DNA of 37,103 nucleotides from Actinomycetota bacterium (lineage in GTDB: Bacteria; Actinomycetota; Acidimicrobiia; Acidimicrobiales; MedAcidi-G1), in the NCBI GenBank assembly GCA_014381945.1, contig JACNKQ010000052.1, positions 1 through 37,103 on the forward strand, in the 5' to 3' direction. This document shows positions 29,855 to 37,090 of this stretch, one piece after another. Position numbers and translations under genes: made by a program. The first letter of the stretch is position 1. Each line of letters starts with the position of its first letter. Under the pieces are notes generated by a model. It made no database searches, had not been told where the DNA came from, and was given only the letters and a program-made list of their open reading frames with translations.

Positions 29855-30348
29855 GCGCTCCCACCAAGTTCGGGACGCGACGGGGGGTCGTCGTCCCGCC
29901 AGGACTCGACGTCGATGGGTCCCTCGTGGCCGTGTCCGCCGTGTCCGCCCAGGTCGACCCGCCAGGCCATGGTGGAATTCCCGTCCGACATCCGTCGCCC
30001 GAACCAGCGTGAGGCCACGACCCGCAGCAGCGCACGGGTCGGCGGGAAGAGCAGCGAAAGGCCGAGGGCGTCGGTGGCAAAGCCGGGGGTCAGCATCAGG
30101 GCCCCGCCGAACAACACCAGGAGGCCGTCGACAAGCTGCCGGCCCGGCACCCGGCCCTGTGCCATTTCGTCCTGTGCCCTGCGGAGGATGCCGAGCCCCT
30201 CACGCCGGACAAGCCACGCGCCGACGGCGCTGACCAGGAACAGCAGGGCGATCGTATTGAGCAAGCCGACGCCACCGGCCACCTGGACTATCAGGTACAG
30301 CTCGACGATCGGCGTGACGAGAAAGAGGACGAGGAGCAGCAGAAACAC
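29851..30348 (-). CDS. fxsA: FxsA family membrane protein
   Basis: This 165-residue integral membrane protein of the FxsA family (in E. coli implicated in exclusion by phage T7) has three or four hydrophobic segments: FLLLLVLFLVTPIVELYLIV at the N-terminus, VGLLNTIALLFLVSAVGAWLV, then VDGLLVLFGGALMLTPGFATD, which is the family signature. The C-terminal tail is His/Gly/Asp rich. The GTG at 30348 follows TACGAT by 6 nt. The TAG stop lies in a CTAG palindrome that also provides the mrp stop. Confidence 0.9.
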   Translation of the reverse strand: MFLLLLVLFLVTPIVELYLIVQVAGGVGLLNTIALLFLVSAVGAWLVRREGLGILRRAQDEMAQGRVPGRQLVDGLLVLFGGALMLTPGFATDALGLSLLFPPTRALLRVVASRWFGRRMSDGNSTMAWRVDLGGHGGHGHEGPIDVESWRDDDPPSRPELGGSA

Positions 30349-30354
30349 CCTCCC

Positions 30355-30360
30355 ATCGTA
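30355..30360 (-). promoter_or_regulatory. -10 element TACGAT, leaderless start of fxsA
   Basis: Minus-strand TACGAT, 6 nt, GTG at 30348. A TAGCCT on the plus strand at 30402-30407 could similarly serve selA, 9 nt before its ATG. Confidence 0.5.
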
Positions 30361-30416
30361 GGGCCTCGGCTCCGACGGGCCGCCGCGGTGGACGGGCGCA
30401 ATAGCCTGCTCCTCCC

Positions 30417-31694
30417 ATGGCCCCGGATCGTCCCCCCTCCGTCGACAGGCTGGCCCGGTCGCTGGCCGACACGGGCCTCCCGCACCCGCTGTTGGTGGAT
30501 GCCGCCCGGCTGGCGATTGCAGACGGTGATCCCGCCACCGCCGAAGCCAGGGCACGCGACCTGGCCGGGTCGATGGGCCGGCATTTCCTGACAGATGTCG
30601 TCAACGCCACCGGCGTGCTGCTGCACACCAACCTCGGCCGGGCGCCCTGGGGTACCGCCGTAGACGACACCCGCTACAGCACCCTCGAGTTCGACCTGTC
30701 CACGGGCGACCGGGGCTCCCGCCAGGACCGGGCACCGGCGCTGCTCGCACGGGCCTGCGGTGCCGAGGCGGCGATCGTGGTCAACAACTGCGCATCGGCC
30801 GTGCTGCTGGTGCTGGCCGCCCTCGCCGAGGGTCGCGGGGCGGTTGTCTCGCGCGGCGAGTTGGTCGAGATCGGCGGCGGGTTCCGGATCCCGGACGTGA
30901 TGACGCAGTCCGGGGCGCACCTCATCGAGGTAGGCACAACCAACCGGACCCGTATCGGTGACTTCGCCTCTGCCGTCGCAGCGTCCGGTGACGACGCTGC
31001 GCTGATCCTCAACGTGCACCGGTCCAACTACCGGATCGAGGGCTTCACCGAGTCGGTCGGGGTATCCGAGCTGGTGGGGCTCGGCGTCCCTGTCGTCGCC
31101 GACATCGGCTCCGGGCTGCTCGACGCCGCCTGCCAGTGGCTGGCGGACGGACCGCCCCCCTGGCTGGTCGGCGAGCCCGCCGCCCGCCAGACCCTCGAGG
31201 CGGGAGCCGACCTGGTCACCTTCTCCGGCGACAAGCTGCTGGGAGGTCCGCAGGCCGGGATCATCGCCGGGCGGGCCGACCTCGTGGCCGCCTGTGCGGC
31301 ACACCCTCTGGCCCGGGCGCTGCGCCCCGGCAGCCTCGTGCTCCACGCCCTCCAGAACCTCGCCCTCGCCTACCTGGGACGCGACGGCGACGCCATCCCG
31401 TTCTGGCGCATGGCGACCCTGACCGTGGACCACCTCCGGGAGCGTGCCACCGCCATCGCCCCCGATCTCATGGTCGACACGATGGCCGTCCCCGGCGGCG
31501 GCACCCTTCCAGGCGTCGAGATCCCGTCGGTCGGCCTGCGGCTGGACGGCGACCGGACCGTCGGCCTGCGGGCCGGCACACCGCCGGTTGTCGCCCGCGT
31601 CGCCGAACAGGCCACCCTGCTCGACCTGCGGACGGTCCACCCGGACGACGACGCCGTGCTCGGCTCGGCGCTCGACCGGCTCGGCGCCCGCTGA
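30417..31694 (+). CDS. selA: L-seryl-tRNA(Sec) selenium transferase
   Basis: This 425-residue PLP enzyme converts Ser-tRNA(Sec) to selenocysteinyl-tRNA(Sec) using selenophosphate. It has the N-terminal PPSVDRLARSL segment, VNATGVLLHTNLGRAP (62-77), GDRGSRQDRAPALL, and the PLP lysine K273 in TFSGDKLLGGPQAG. It is somewhat shorter than E. coli SelA (463). The ATG overlaps a GC-rich CCTCCC stretch with no proper ribosome binding site, and TAGCCT ends 9 nt upstream. selB follows after 14 nt. Confidence 0.97.
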   Translation: MAPDRPPSVDRLARSLADTGLPHPLLVDAARLAIADGDPATAEARARDLAGSMGRHFLTDVVNATGVLLHTNLGRAPWGTAVDDTRYSTLEFDLSTGDRGSRQDRAPALLARACGAEAAIVVNNCASAVLLVLAALAEGRGAVVSRGELVEIGGGFRIPDVMTQSGAHLIEVGTTNRTRIGDFASAVAASGDDAALILNVHRSNYRIEGFTESVGVSELVGLGVPVVADIGSGLLDAACQWLADGPPPWLVGEPAARQTLEAGADLVTFSGDKLLGGPQAGIIAGRADLVAACAAHPLARALRPGSLVLHALQNLALAYLGRDGDAIPFWRMATLTVDHLRERATAIAPDLMVDTMAVPGGGTLPGVEIPSVGLRLDGDRTVGLRAGTPPVVARVAEQATLLDLRTVHPDDDAVLGSALDRLGAR

Positions 31695-31708
31695 CGACCC
31701 GGCCCCGC

Positions 31709-33430
31709 ATGCACGTCGTCGCCACGGCCGGCCACGTCGACCACGGCAAGTCCACGCTCGTCGAGGCGCTCACCGGCACCGACCCCGACCGCTTCGCCGA
31801 GGAGAAGGCCCGGGGCCTCACGATCGACCTGGGCTTCGCCTCGACCACGCTGCCCTCGGGCGCCATGCTCTCGCTGGTCGACGTGCCCGGCCACGTCCGG
31901 TTCATCAAGAACATGCTGGCCGGCGTGGGCGGCGTCGATGCCTGCCTCTTCGTGGTGGCGGCCACCGAGGGCTGGAAGCCGCAGTCCGAGGAGCACCTCC
32001 GGATCCTCGAACTGCTCGATGTCCGCCATGGCCTGGTGGCGCTGACCAAGGTCGGGATCGCCGACGAGGACCTCGTCGAACTTGCCCACCTCGAGGTCGA
32101 GGAGCGCCTAGAGGGGACCTTCCTCGAGGGCGCACCGATCGTCGCAGTGGACGCCCCCGCCGGGATCGGCATCGAAGAACTGCGTGTCGCCCTCGACGAC
32201 CTGCTGGTCGACACCCCGACCTCGGCGGACCTGGGCAGGCCCCGATTGTGGATCGACCGGTCGTTCGCCGCCAAGGGGTCCGGCACCGTGGTGACCGGCA
32301 CCCTGACCGGTGGATCGCTTGCTGTCGACGACGAACTCGAACTCCATCCCAGCTGCACCCGGGTCCGGGTCCGTGCACTCCAGAACCACCATGAGGCCCG
32401 CACCGACCTCCCACCCGGCAGCCGTTGCGCCGTCAACCTGGTCGGCGTCGCCCACGACGAGGTGGTGCGCGGCGACGTCCTCGTACGTCACGGCCAGTGG
32501 CACCTCACCACCGTCGTGGACGCCGACCTGGCGGTCCTCGACAGCCTCGGCCACCCCGTGTCCCGACGCGGCGCCTTCGTCGCCTACCTCGGCGCCGGCG
32601 AACACCCGGTGCGGCTCCGGATCCTCGGCCCAGACGCCCTCGAGCCGGGTGCGGGTGGCCCGGTGCGGCTGTTCCTGCCCCATGCCCTGCCACTCCTACC
32701 CGGTGACCGCTTCGTGCTCCGGGAGAGCGGCCGGGCCGAGACGGTTGGTGGGGGCCAGGTGCTCGACGTCGACCCCCGAGAGCGGGCGTCCCGGGCACGG
32801 CCGGACCGCTCGGTCGACCGGGTGGTCCGCGAGCGGGGCTGGGTCTCCGCAGATGAACTCGAGCGCCTTACCGGCGAGCGCCGCGACCCCGACCTGGGCG
32901 ACTGGGTCGTCGATCCGGGCGCCCTCCAGGCGGCGATTGCCGGACTCCGCGCTGCGCTCGAGGAGGCCGGGCCGCTCGGGTTGGATCTGGCGGGCCTCGA
33001 CGAACACGAGCGGGCCGCCGTCGAGCTCCTCGACGATGTCATCGTGGACGGCGGCCACCTCCGACCGGCCGATGCCGTCGACACGTTGGCGGATCATCCG
33101 TTCGTGGTGCTGCTGGCTGCTGCGCCCTTCGCTCCTCCGGAACCCGAGGGCGTGGACCGCGGTGAACTGCGCGAGCTGGTGCGCCGAGGGGACGTGGTCG
33201 AGCAGGACGGGATCTTCTTCGCCGCCTCGGGCATCGAGGCAGCGGCGGTGCTCGCCGCCCGGCTGCTCGCCGAGCACCCCGAGGGGTTCACTGTGTCGAT
33301 GTTCCGGGAGGCGGCGGGCAACACGCGCAAGCACGCACTTCCCCTCCTGGCCCGCCTCGACGGCACCGGCGTCACCCGCCGACGCGACGACCTTCGGATC
33401 GGCGGACCGCGGCTACCGCAGCCCGGCTGA
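31709..33430 (+). CDS. selB: Selenocysteine-specific elongation factor SelB
   Basis: This 573-residue GTPase delivers Sec-tRNA(Sec) to UGA codons marked by a SECIS element. It has G1 GHVDHGKS (8-15), RGLTIDLGFA (switch I side), G3 DVPGH (58-62) and a G4 position reading TKVG (113-116), where GTPases have NKxD/TKxD. Domain 2 (WIDRSFAAKGSGTVVTGTLTGG) and domain 3 follow, then winged-helix repeats from about 375 that would bind the SECIS RNA. The initiator is the ATG at 31709; a much longer overlapping frame upstream is a shadow of selA. It ends in front of an 8-bp repeat array. Confidence 0.96.
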   Translation: MHVVATAGHVDHGKSTLVEALTGTDPDRFAEEKARGLTIDLGFASTTLPSGAMLSLVDVPGHVRFIKNMLAGVGGVDACLFVVAATEGWKPQSEEHLRILELLDVRHGLVALTKVGIADEDLVELAHLEVEERLEGTFLEGAPIVAVDAPAGIGIEELRVALDDLLVDTPTSADLGRPRLWIDRSFAAKGSGTVVTGTLTGGSLAVDDELELHPSCTRVRVRALQNHHEARTDLPPGSRCAVNLVGVAHDEVVRGDVLVRHGQWHLTTVVDADLAVLDSLGHPVSRRGAFVAYLGAGEHPVRLRILGPDALEPGAGGPVRLFLPHALPLLPGDRFVLRESGRAETVGGGQVLDVDPRERASRARPDRSVDRVVRERGWVSADELERLTGERRDPDLGDWVVDPGALQAAIAGLRAALEEAGPLGLDLAGLDEHERAAVELLDDVIVDGGHLRPADAVDTLADHPFVVLLAAAPFAPPEPEGVDRGELRELVRRGDVVEQDGIFFAASGIEAAAVLAARLLAEHPEGFTVSMFREAAGNTRKHALPLLARLDGTGVTRRRDDLRIGGPRLPQPG

Positions 33431-33442
33431 GCCGTCACGCAG

Positions 33443-33498
33443 TCCCTGGGCCCCAGGGCCCCAGGGCGCTCAGGCGCTCAGGCGCTCAGGCGCTCAGG
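33443..33498. repeat. 8-bp-period tandem array at the selB/whiB junction
   Basis: Two copies of CCCCAGGG (33451-33466) are followed by four copies of CGCTCAGG (33467-33498), all in one 8-bp phase. CCCTGG at 33444-33449 also pairs with CCAGGG at 33453-33458. The array covers the last codons and stop of whiB and could double as a terminator between the convergent genes. Confidence 0.9.
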
Positions 33499-33752
33499 CC
33501 GATGATCCTGCGGCGTTCGAGCCCGCTGGTTCCACCCCAGATGCCGTGGACCTCACGGATCGACAGGGCGTAGTCCAGGCAGTCGTGTTCCACCGGGCAG
33601 TTCGAGCAGATGGCCTTGGCCCGGACCTCGCGACGCCGTTTATCATCACGCCGCTCGTTGGCCGCCGGTGGGAAGAACCCGCTCGCGAACAACCCGCGGC
33701 AGGCCCCCCGTTCCTGCCAGTCGGGGCAGGCGCATATGCCGACCACTCGCAC
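33486..33752 (-). CDS. WhiB-family [4Fe-4S] transcription regulator
   Basis: This protein of up to 88 residues belongs to the actinobacteria-specific Wbl family of iron-sulfur regulators that work with sigma factors. The four cluster cysteines are C18 (ERGACRG), C49, C52 and C58 (AICSNCPVEHDCLDYA), followed by the turn motif GIWGGTSG and a basic RRR. Two extra N-terminal cysteines (C7, C9) are unusual. The GTG at 33746 may be the true start, because AGGGGG lies 7 nt before it. The stop codon lies inside an 8-bp tandem array. Confidence 0.92.
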   Translation of the reverse strand: MRVVGICACPDWQERGACRGLFASGFFPPAANERRDDKRRREVRAKAICSNCPVEHDCLDYALSIREVHGIWGGTSGLERRRIIGLSA

Positions 33753-33776
33753 ACCCCCTGTGTCGTGCGTGGAGCG

Positions 33777-33782
33777 AACCTA
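33777..33782 (-). promoter_or_regulatory. -10 element TAGGTT for whiB
   Basis: Minus-strand TAGGTT lies about 25-30 nt before the GTG candidates, leaving a short leader that contains the AGGGGG ribosome binding site. Confidence 0.4.
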
Positions 33783-33832
33783 GATCGTGGAGGCACCGGG
33801 CACAAGGTCAGGCATCCGCACGGAGATGCGCA

Positions 33833-35137
33833 TCAGCCCTTCGGAGCCCGGGAGCGGTAGTCGCGGGCGCCGCCCTCCTCGGGAGCGACCTCGAGCCACA
33901 GTCCTTCGACGGCTACGACCCGGATCGGGGCACTGGCCTCGATGGGCGTCGCCCGGTTCGTGCGCGCCTTCCACACGGCCTCCCGAACACAAACCGTGCC
34001 CTCGGGGTCGACCGCATCGACGGCCGCACCTGACTCGCCGACTATCCAGTCGCGGCCAATGGTCGGGGTCGAGAACCGGGTGCGCACCATGGCGGGTATG
34101 CCGGCGGACATGGCCGCAATCATCCCGACGAGGCCGACCCCGAGGGTGATCCACGACATCCCGACGCCGTCATACAGCGCGACGGAACCGACCACCAGGG
34201 AGGCCGTGGCGATCACGGTCCAGGCGCGCGGGACTCCCGTCTGGATGTCGACCGCATAACCGAACATGGCCACCACGAGCAGGGCGATCGCCCACCAACG
34301 GGTCGGGAGCACGGCGAGGCCGTAGCACCCCAGCAGGAACGAACCGGCGCCGATGACCCCGGCGATGCCGACCCCCGCCGTGAACAACTCGAAGACGAGC
34401 AGGCCGGCGCCGACGAGGAACAGCAGGTACGCCACGGGCGGGCTGGCCGCTGTGTGGAACAGCTGGTCGACCAGGCCCGGCTTGTTGAAGCGGGTGCGGA
34501 CCACCGGGGCGGTCCCCTCACCGTCGGCGGCGGCACCTTCGAAGCCGGGAATCCCGCGCAGGTGCTCCAGGAGTACGGGCGAGGGTCGGGCCAGCCCCCG
34601 CTCTATGGCCTCGTCGTAGCCGACGGTGTCGTCGACGAGGTCGGTGTCCGACGGTAGGCCGAAGGGCCTGCCGAAGCGCTCCAAGGGAGCCACCGGGTCG
34701 CCGAGGTCACCGAAGCGCGCCCCCGGGGCGATGCCCACGTCGTCGGCCAACCCGACCAACTGGGCCACAGCCCCTCTGGCACGGCTTCCCGAGGGGCCCA
34801 CCCAGAACGAGACCGGCACCGGCGAGCCCATGATCAACTCGGCCAGGGCCACGACCTCGTCGTCGGAAACGACCGAACCCCGGCTGTTGACCTGAAAGAC
34901 GAGGGCGATGGTCTCCGCCGGGTCGATTCGGTCGAGGGCACCGGACATGACCTCGAGAAGAACGGGATCGAGCAGCCCGTTGACCTCGACCACGTCGATG
35001 ACCGCCGCCGGCTCATGCGACTCGTGCTCTGCATGGGCGCCGGCCGGTCCTACCGCCGCCATCGGGGCCCACAGTGAGCCGGCCAGCAGGACCAGGCCGG
35101 CCAGGAGTCGGGTGCGTCGGCGCGCTGAACGGATCAT
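33833..35137 (-). CDS. NfeD-family membrane protein with a ClpP-like N-terminal domain
   Basis: This 434-residue protein has a signal/anchor segment (LLAGLVLLAGSLWAP), a ClpP-like extracytoplasmic domain (about 45-200), four to five membrane helices (about 225-350) and a C-terminal NfeD OB-fold domain (DWIVGESGAAVDAVDPEGTVCVREAVWKA). Such long NfeD proteins are membrane serine proteases associated with stomatins. Here the active-site strand reads GPSGSRARGAVAQL; by analogy to the archaeal family (SGARAASAG) the nucleophile position appears to be Gly122, so activity is doubtful. No stomatin gene is adjacent. Confidence 0.88.
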   Translation of the reverse strand: MIRSARRRTRLLAGLVLLAGSLWAPMAAVGPAGAHAEHESHEPAAVIDVVEVNGLLDPVLLEVMSGALDRIDPAETIALVFQVNSRGSVVSDDEVVALAELIMGSPVPVSFWVGPSGSRARGAVAQLVGLADDVGIAPGARFGDLGDPVAPLERFGRPFGLPSDTDLVDDTVGYDEAIERGLARPSPVLLEHLRGIPGFEGAAADGEGTAPVVRTRFNKPGLVDQLFHTAASPPVAYLLFLVGAGLLVFELFTAGVGIAGVIGAGSFLLGCYGLAVLPTRWWAIALLVVAMFGYAVDIQTGVPRAWTVIATASLVVGSVALYDGVGMSWITLGVGLVGMIAAMSAGIPAMVRTRFSTPTIGRDWIVGESGAAVDAVDPEGTVCVREAVWKARTNRATPIEASAPIRVVAVEGLWLEVAPEEGGARDYRSRAPKG

Positions 35138-35179
35138 CGGCGGTACAGGAAGTGGGAGCAGGGCAGGAAGCGTCGGACC

Positions 35180-35521
35180 TCAGCCGGCCTCACCGAGTGC
35201 GGCGACGGCCTCCTCGACCGTTTCGCAGACAGGAACGATGCGGTCGAAGCCAGTGGTGTGCAGGAGGCGGGTGAGGGCCGGTCGGTTGCAGGCGACGGCT
35301 ACGTCACCGTCGTTCTCGCGGGCCCGGCGGATGCCGCCAATCAGCGCCCCGAGGCCTGCGGAGTCCATGAACGGCACCTCGGAGAGGTCGATGAGCACGT
35401 ACTGGTGCTCGGCCAGGCCGATGAGGGCCTCGCGGAACTGGGCGACCGTGTAGGCATCGAGTTCGCCGACGGGTCGGCACAGCACGTATCCCTCACCAGG
35501 TTCCACGGCGATCTCGAGCAC
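35180..35521 (-). CDS. STAS-domain anti-sigma factor antagonist, second copy
   Basis: This 113-residue protein is of the RsbV/SpoIIAA type. It has VEPGEGYVLCRPVGELDAYTV at the start and the phosphorylatable Ser in VPFMDSAGLGALIGG. The GTG at 35521 is chosen because GGAGG lies 5 nt upstream; an in-frame extension to 35668 is ignored. No kinase gene is adjacent, so it could share the RsbW-like kinase encoded at 12756-13256 or use another elsewhere. It is divergent from a receiver-domain gene. Confidence 0.9.
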   Translation of the reverse strand: MLEIAVEPGEGYVLCRPVGELDAYTVAQFREALIGLAEHQYVLIDLSEVPFMDSAGLGALIGGIRRARENDGDVAVACNRPALTRLLHTTGFDRIVPVCETVEEAVAALGEAG

Positions 35522-35632
35522 CAGCGCCTCCTCTGTCGACTCCCTACCGCGGCGATCGTAGACCGGTCGCGGCCGAATGCGGTTCCGGCCCGTCCAGAAA
35601 CAGCTGAGCGGCCTACCCGGTGGGGGTGCAGG

Positions 35633-35638
35633 TACGCT
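35633..35638 (+). promoter_or_regulatory. -10 element TACGCT, leaderless start of the receiver gene
   Basis: TACGCT, 7 nt, GTG at 35646, with no ribosome binding site. Confidence 0.5.
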
Positions 35639-35645
35639 CGGTGCC

Positions 35646-36020
35646 GTGCCTACCGTGCTCCTTGCCACCGATGCCGACCGGGTTCACGATGAGGTCGAAG
35701 CCGCCCTGGGTGGTGGCCATGAGATCGTCCGGGTCCATGCAGGCGCTGCGGTGCTCGACGCCGTGGCGGAGCACGAGCCGGCGCTGGTAGTGCTCGACCT
35801 CCAGATCGGCAACATGGGCGGAATGGCCGCCTGTCTCGACCTGCGCCTCGAGCAGCGTGCCGAGCGCATCCCCGACCAGCGCATCGTGATGCTCCTCGAT
35901 CGGGCGGCCGACGAGTGGCTGGCCGGTCAGGCCGAGGCTGATGCGTGGCTGGTCAAGCCGATCGATCCGCTGGCGCTGCAGCGCATGGTAGATGAGGTCC
36001 TGGCAGGCTCATCTGCCTGA
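35646..36020 (+). CDS. Single-domain response-regulator receiver
   Basis: This 124-residue CheY-like protein has no output domain. It has the acidic pair near the N-terminus (ATDADRV), the phosphoacceptor in ALVVLDLQIGNMGG, and the conserved Lys in DAWLVKPIDPLAL. The M-G-G after the acceptor is typical. It probably works by protein-protein interaction, perhaps with the neighbouring STAS pathway; partner unknown. The GTG at 35646 is used because it gives a normal receiver start (PTVLLATDAD). Confidence 0.85.
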   Translation: MPTVLLATDADRVHDEVEAALGGGHEIVRVHAGAAVLDAVAEHEPALVVLDLQIGNMGGMAACLDLRLEQRAERIPDQRIVMLLDRAADEWLAGQAEADAWLVKPIDPLALQRMVDEVLAGSSA

Positions 36021-36052
36021 TCGGGGCCTGACGGGAGCCGGACGCCAACCGG

Positions 36053-36058
36053 TACCCT
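36053..36058 (+). promoter_or_regulatory. -10 element TACCCT upstream of tRNA-Pro
   Basis: TACCCT ends 11 nt before the tRNA 5' end, so a leader of about 4-5 nt is expected. Confidence 0.4.
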
Positions 36059-36069
36059 TTCCCCGCACA

Positions 36070-36146
36070 CGGGTAGTGGCGCAGCTTGGTAGCGCGCCTC
36101 GTTCGGGACGAGGAGGTCGTGGGTTCAAATCCCGCCTACCCGACCA
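36070..36146 (+). tRNA. tRNA-Pro (CGG anticodon)
   Basis: A 77-nt cloverleaf: acceptor CGGGTAG/CTACCCG, D arm GCGC...GCGC, anticodon stem CCTCG/CGAGG with loop TTCGGGA (anticodon CGG), T loop TTCAAAT, discriminator A, and an encoded CCA at 36144-36146. It decodes CCG, a frequent codon in this GC-rich genome. Confidence 0.97.
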
Positions 36147-36200
36147 TGGGGTCTCGGCGGACATGGGGAAGCCGTCGGTGGCGGATCGGAGCCGCATCGC

Positions 36201-36974
36201 TCACCCGGCCTTGCGGACCACCCAGGCTTCCTCAACGGGCCACTGTTGCGCCCATTCGAGGTCGACGAACGGGAAGCGATTCTCGTCAGCGTCGGCAGGC
36301 GGCCGGAGTTCGATGAGGTCCTCGACCTCGAACCCGCACGTACGCAACAACCGGATGTGCTCACCGTGAGAGATGTGGAACTCGATGTCCGGAGAAGGGG
36401 TCCACTCGAAGCGGTGCATCCCGAACTGGGGCCGCAACAACTGATTTCCGGCCGGGGTCTCATCGTCGCCGAAGACGCAGAGCATCAACAGAACGGAGTT
36501 ACCCAGGTAGACCAGGCGACCGCCGGGGCGCAGCACCCTCGCCGCTTCGGGTAGCCACCGGTACGGGTCACACCAGATGGCGGCGCCGTACTCGGAGATC
36601 GCGAAGTCGAAGCTCTCGTCGTCAAAGGGCAACCGCTCGGCGTCACCGTGGACGAGCGGGAAGCGGAGGTCGAACTCGTTCTGGAACCCCGCTGCGGTCG
36701 CCAGTTGCGCCGCCGAGTTGTCGATCCCGACCGGTCGCCCTCCGCGTCGGGCCAGCCATGCCGACACGTAGGCCGTTCCACAGCCCAACTCGACGACGTC
36801 ACCACCTTCGAATGATTCGAACAACCCAACGTCGGCTTCCGGCACCCCGTAGATCCCCCACCGCGGCTTGTCGTCGACCCACCCCTTTCGTCCGGACTCC
36901 ACATACCCCTCTGCCCAACCATCCCAGACAGCCCGATTGGCCCGGACATGGTCCGACGCCTGCCCACGGTCCAT
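36201..36974 (-). CDS. Class I SAM-dependent methyltransferase
   Basis: This is a 257-residue methyltransferase with an unknown acceptor. It has a tryptophan-rich N-terminus (NRAVWDGWAEGYVESGRKGW), the SAM-binding motif I DVVELGCGTAYVSAWLARRGG, an acidic motif II PVGIDNSAAQL, and FAISEYGAAIWCDPYRWLPEAARVLRPGG. I prefer the ATG at 36974, which follows TTCAAT by 6 nt; an in-frame extension to a GTG at 37031 adds 19 weakly conserved-looking residues. It resembles small-molecule methyltransferases common in actinobacteria. It lies downstream of, and opposite to, tRNA-Pro. Confidence 0.88.
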   Translation of the reverse strand: MDRGQASDHVRANRAVWDGWAEGYVESGRKGWVDDKPRWGIYGVPEADVGLFESFEGGDVVELGCGTAYVSAWLARRGGRPVGIDNSAAQLATAAGFQNEFDLRFPLVHGDAERLPFDDESFDFAISEYGAAIWCDPYRWLPEAARVLRPGGRLVYLGNSVLLMLCVFGDDETPAGNQLLRPQFGMHRFEWTPSPDIEFHISHGEHIRLLRTCGFEVEDLIELRPPADADENRFPFVDLEWAQQWPVEEAWVVRKAG

Positions 36975-37067
36975 CACCCAATTGAACCACACATCCCATG
37001 AACGGTTCCATGGAGACTGCGGCGAAGACACCCACCAGTTCAGTGGAACCGGGTCCCGGACGCGAAG

Positions 37068-37090
37068 GAACCCGCCCGAGGGGCGGGTTC
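37068..37090. terminator. Perfect 10-bp hairpin at the window end
   Basis: GAACCCGCCC pairs with GGGCGGGTTC around a 3-nt GAG loop. Short T-rich runs lie on both sides. It probably terminates a gene entering from the right on the minus strand and separates it from the methyltransferase. Confidence 0.65.

Noticed and set aside
33465-33498. Possible attachment site or CRISPR remnant at the 8-bp repeats
   Set aside because: The units are perfectly tandem, there is no integrase gene or tRNA, and there are no spacers.
36070-36146. Integration site at tRNA-Pro
   Set aside because: No integrase gene, no repeated tRNA 3' end and no change in base composition on either side.
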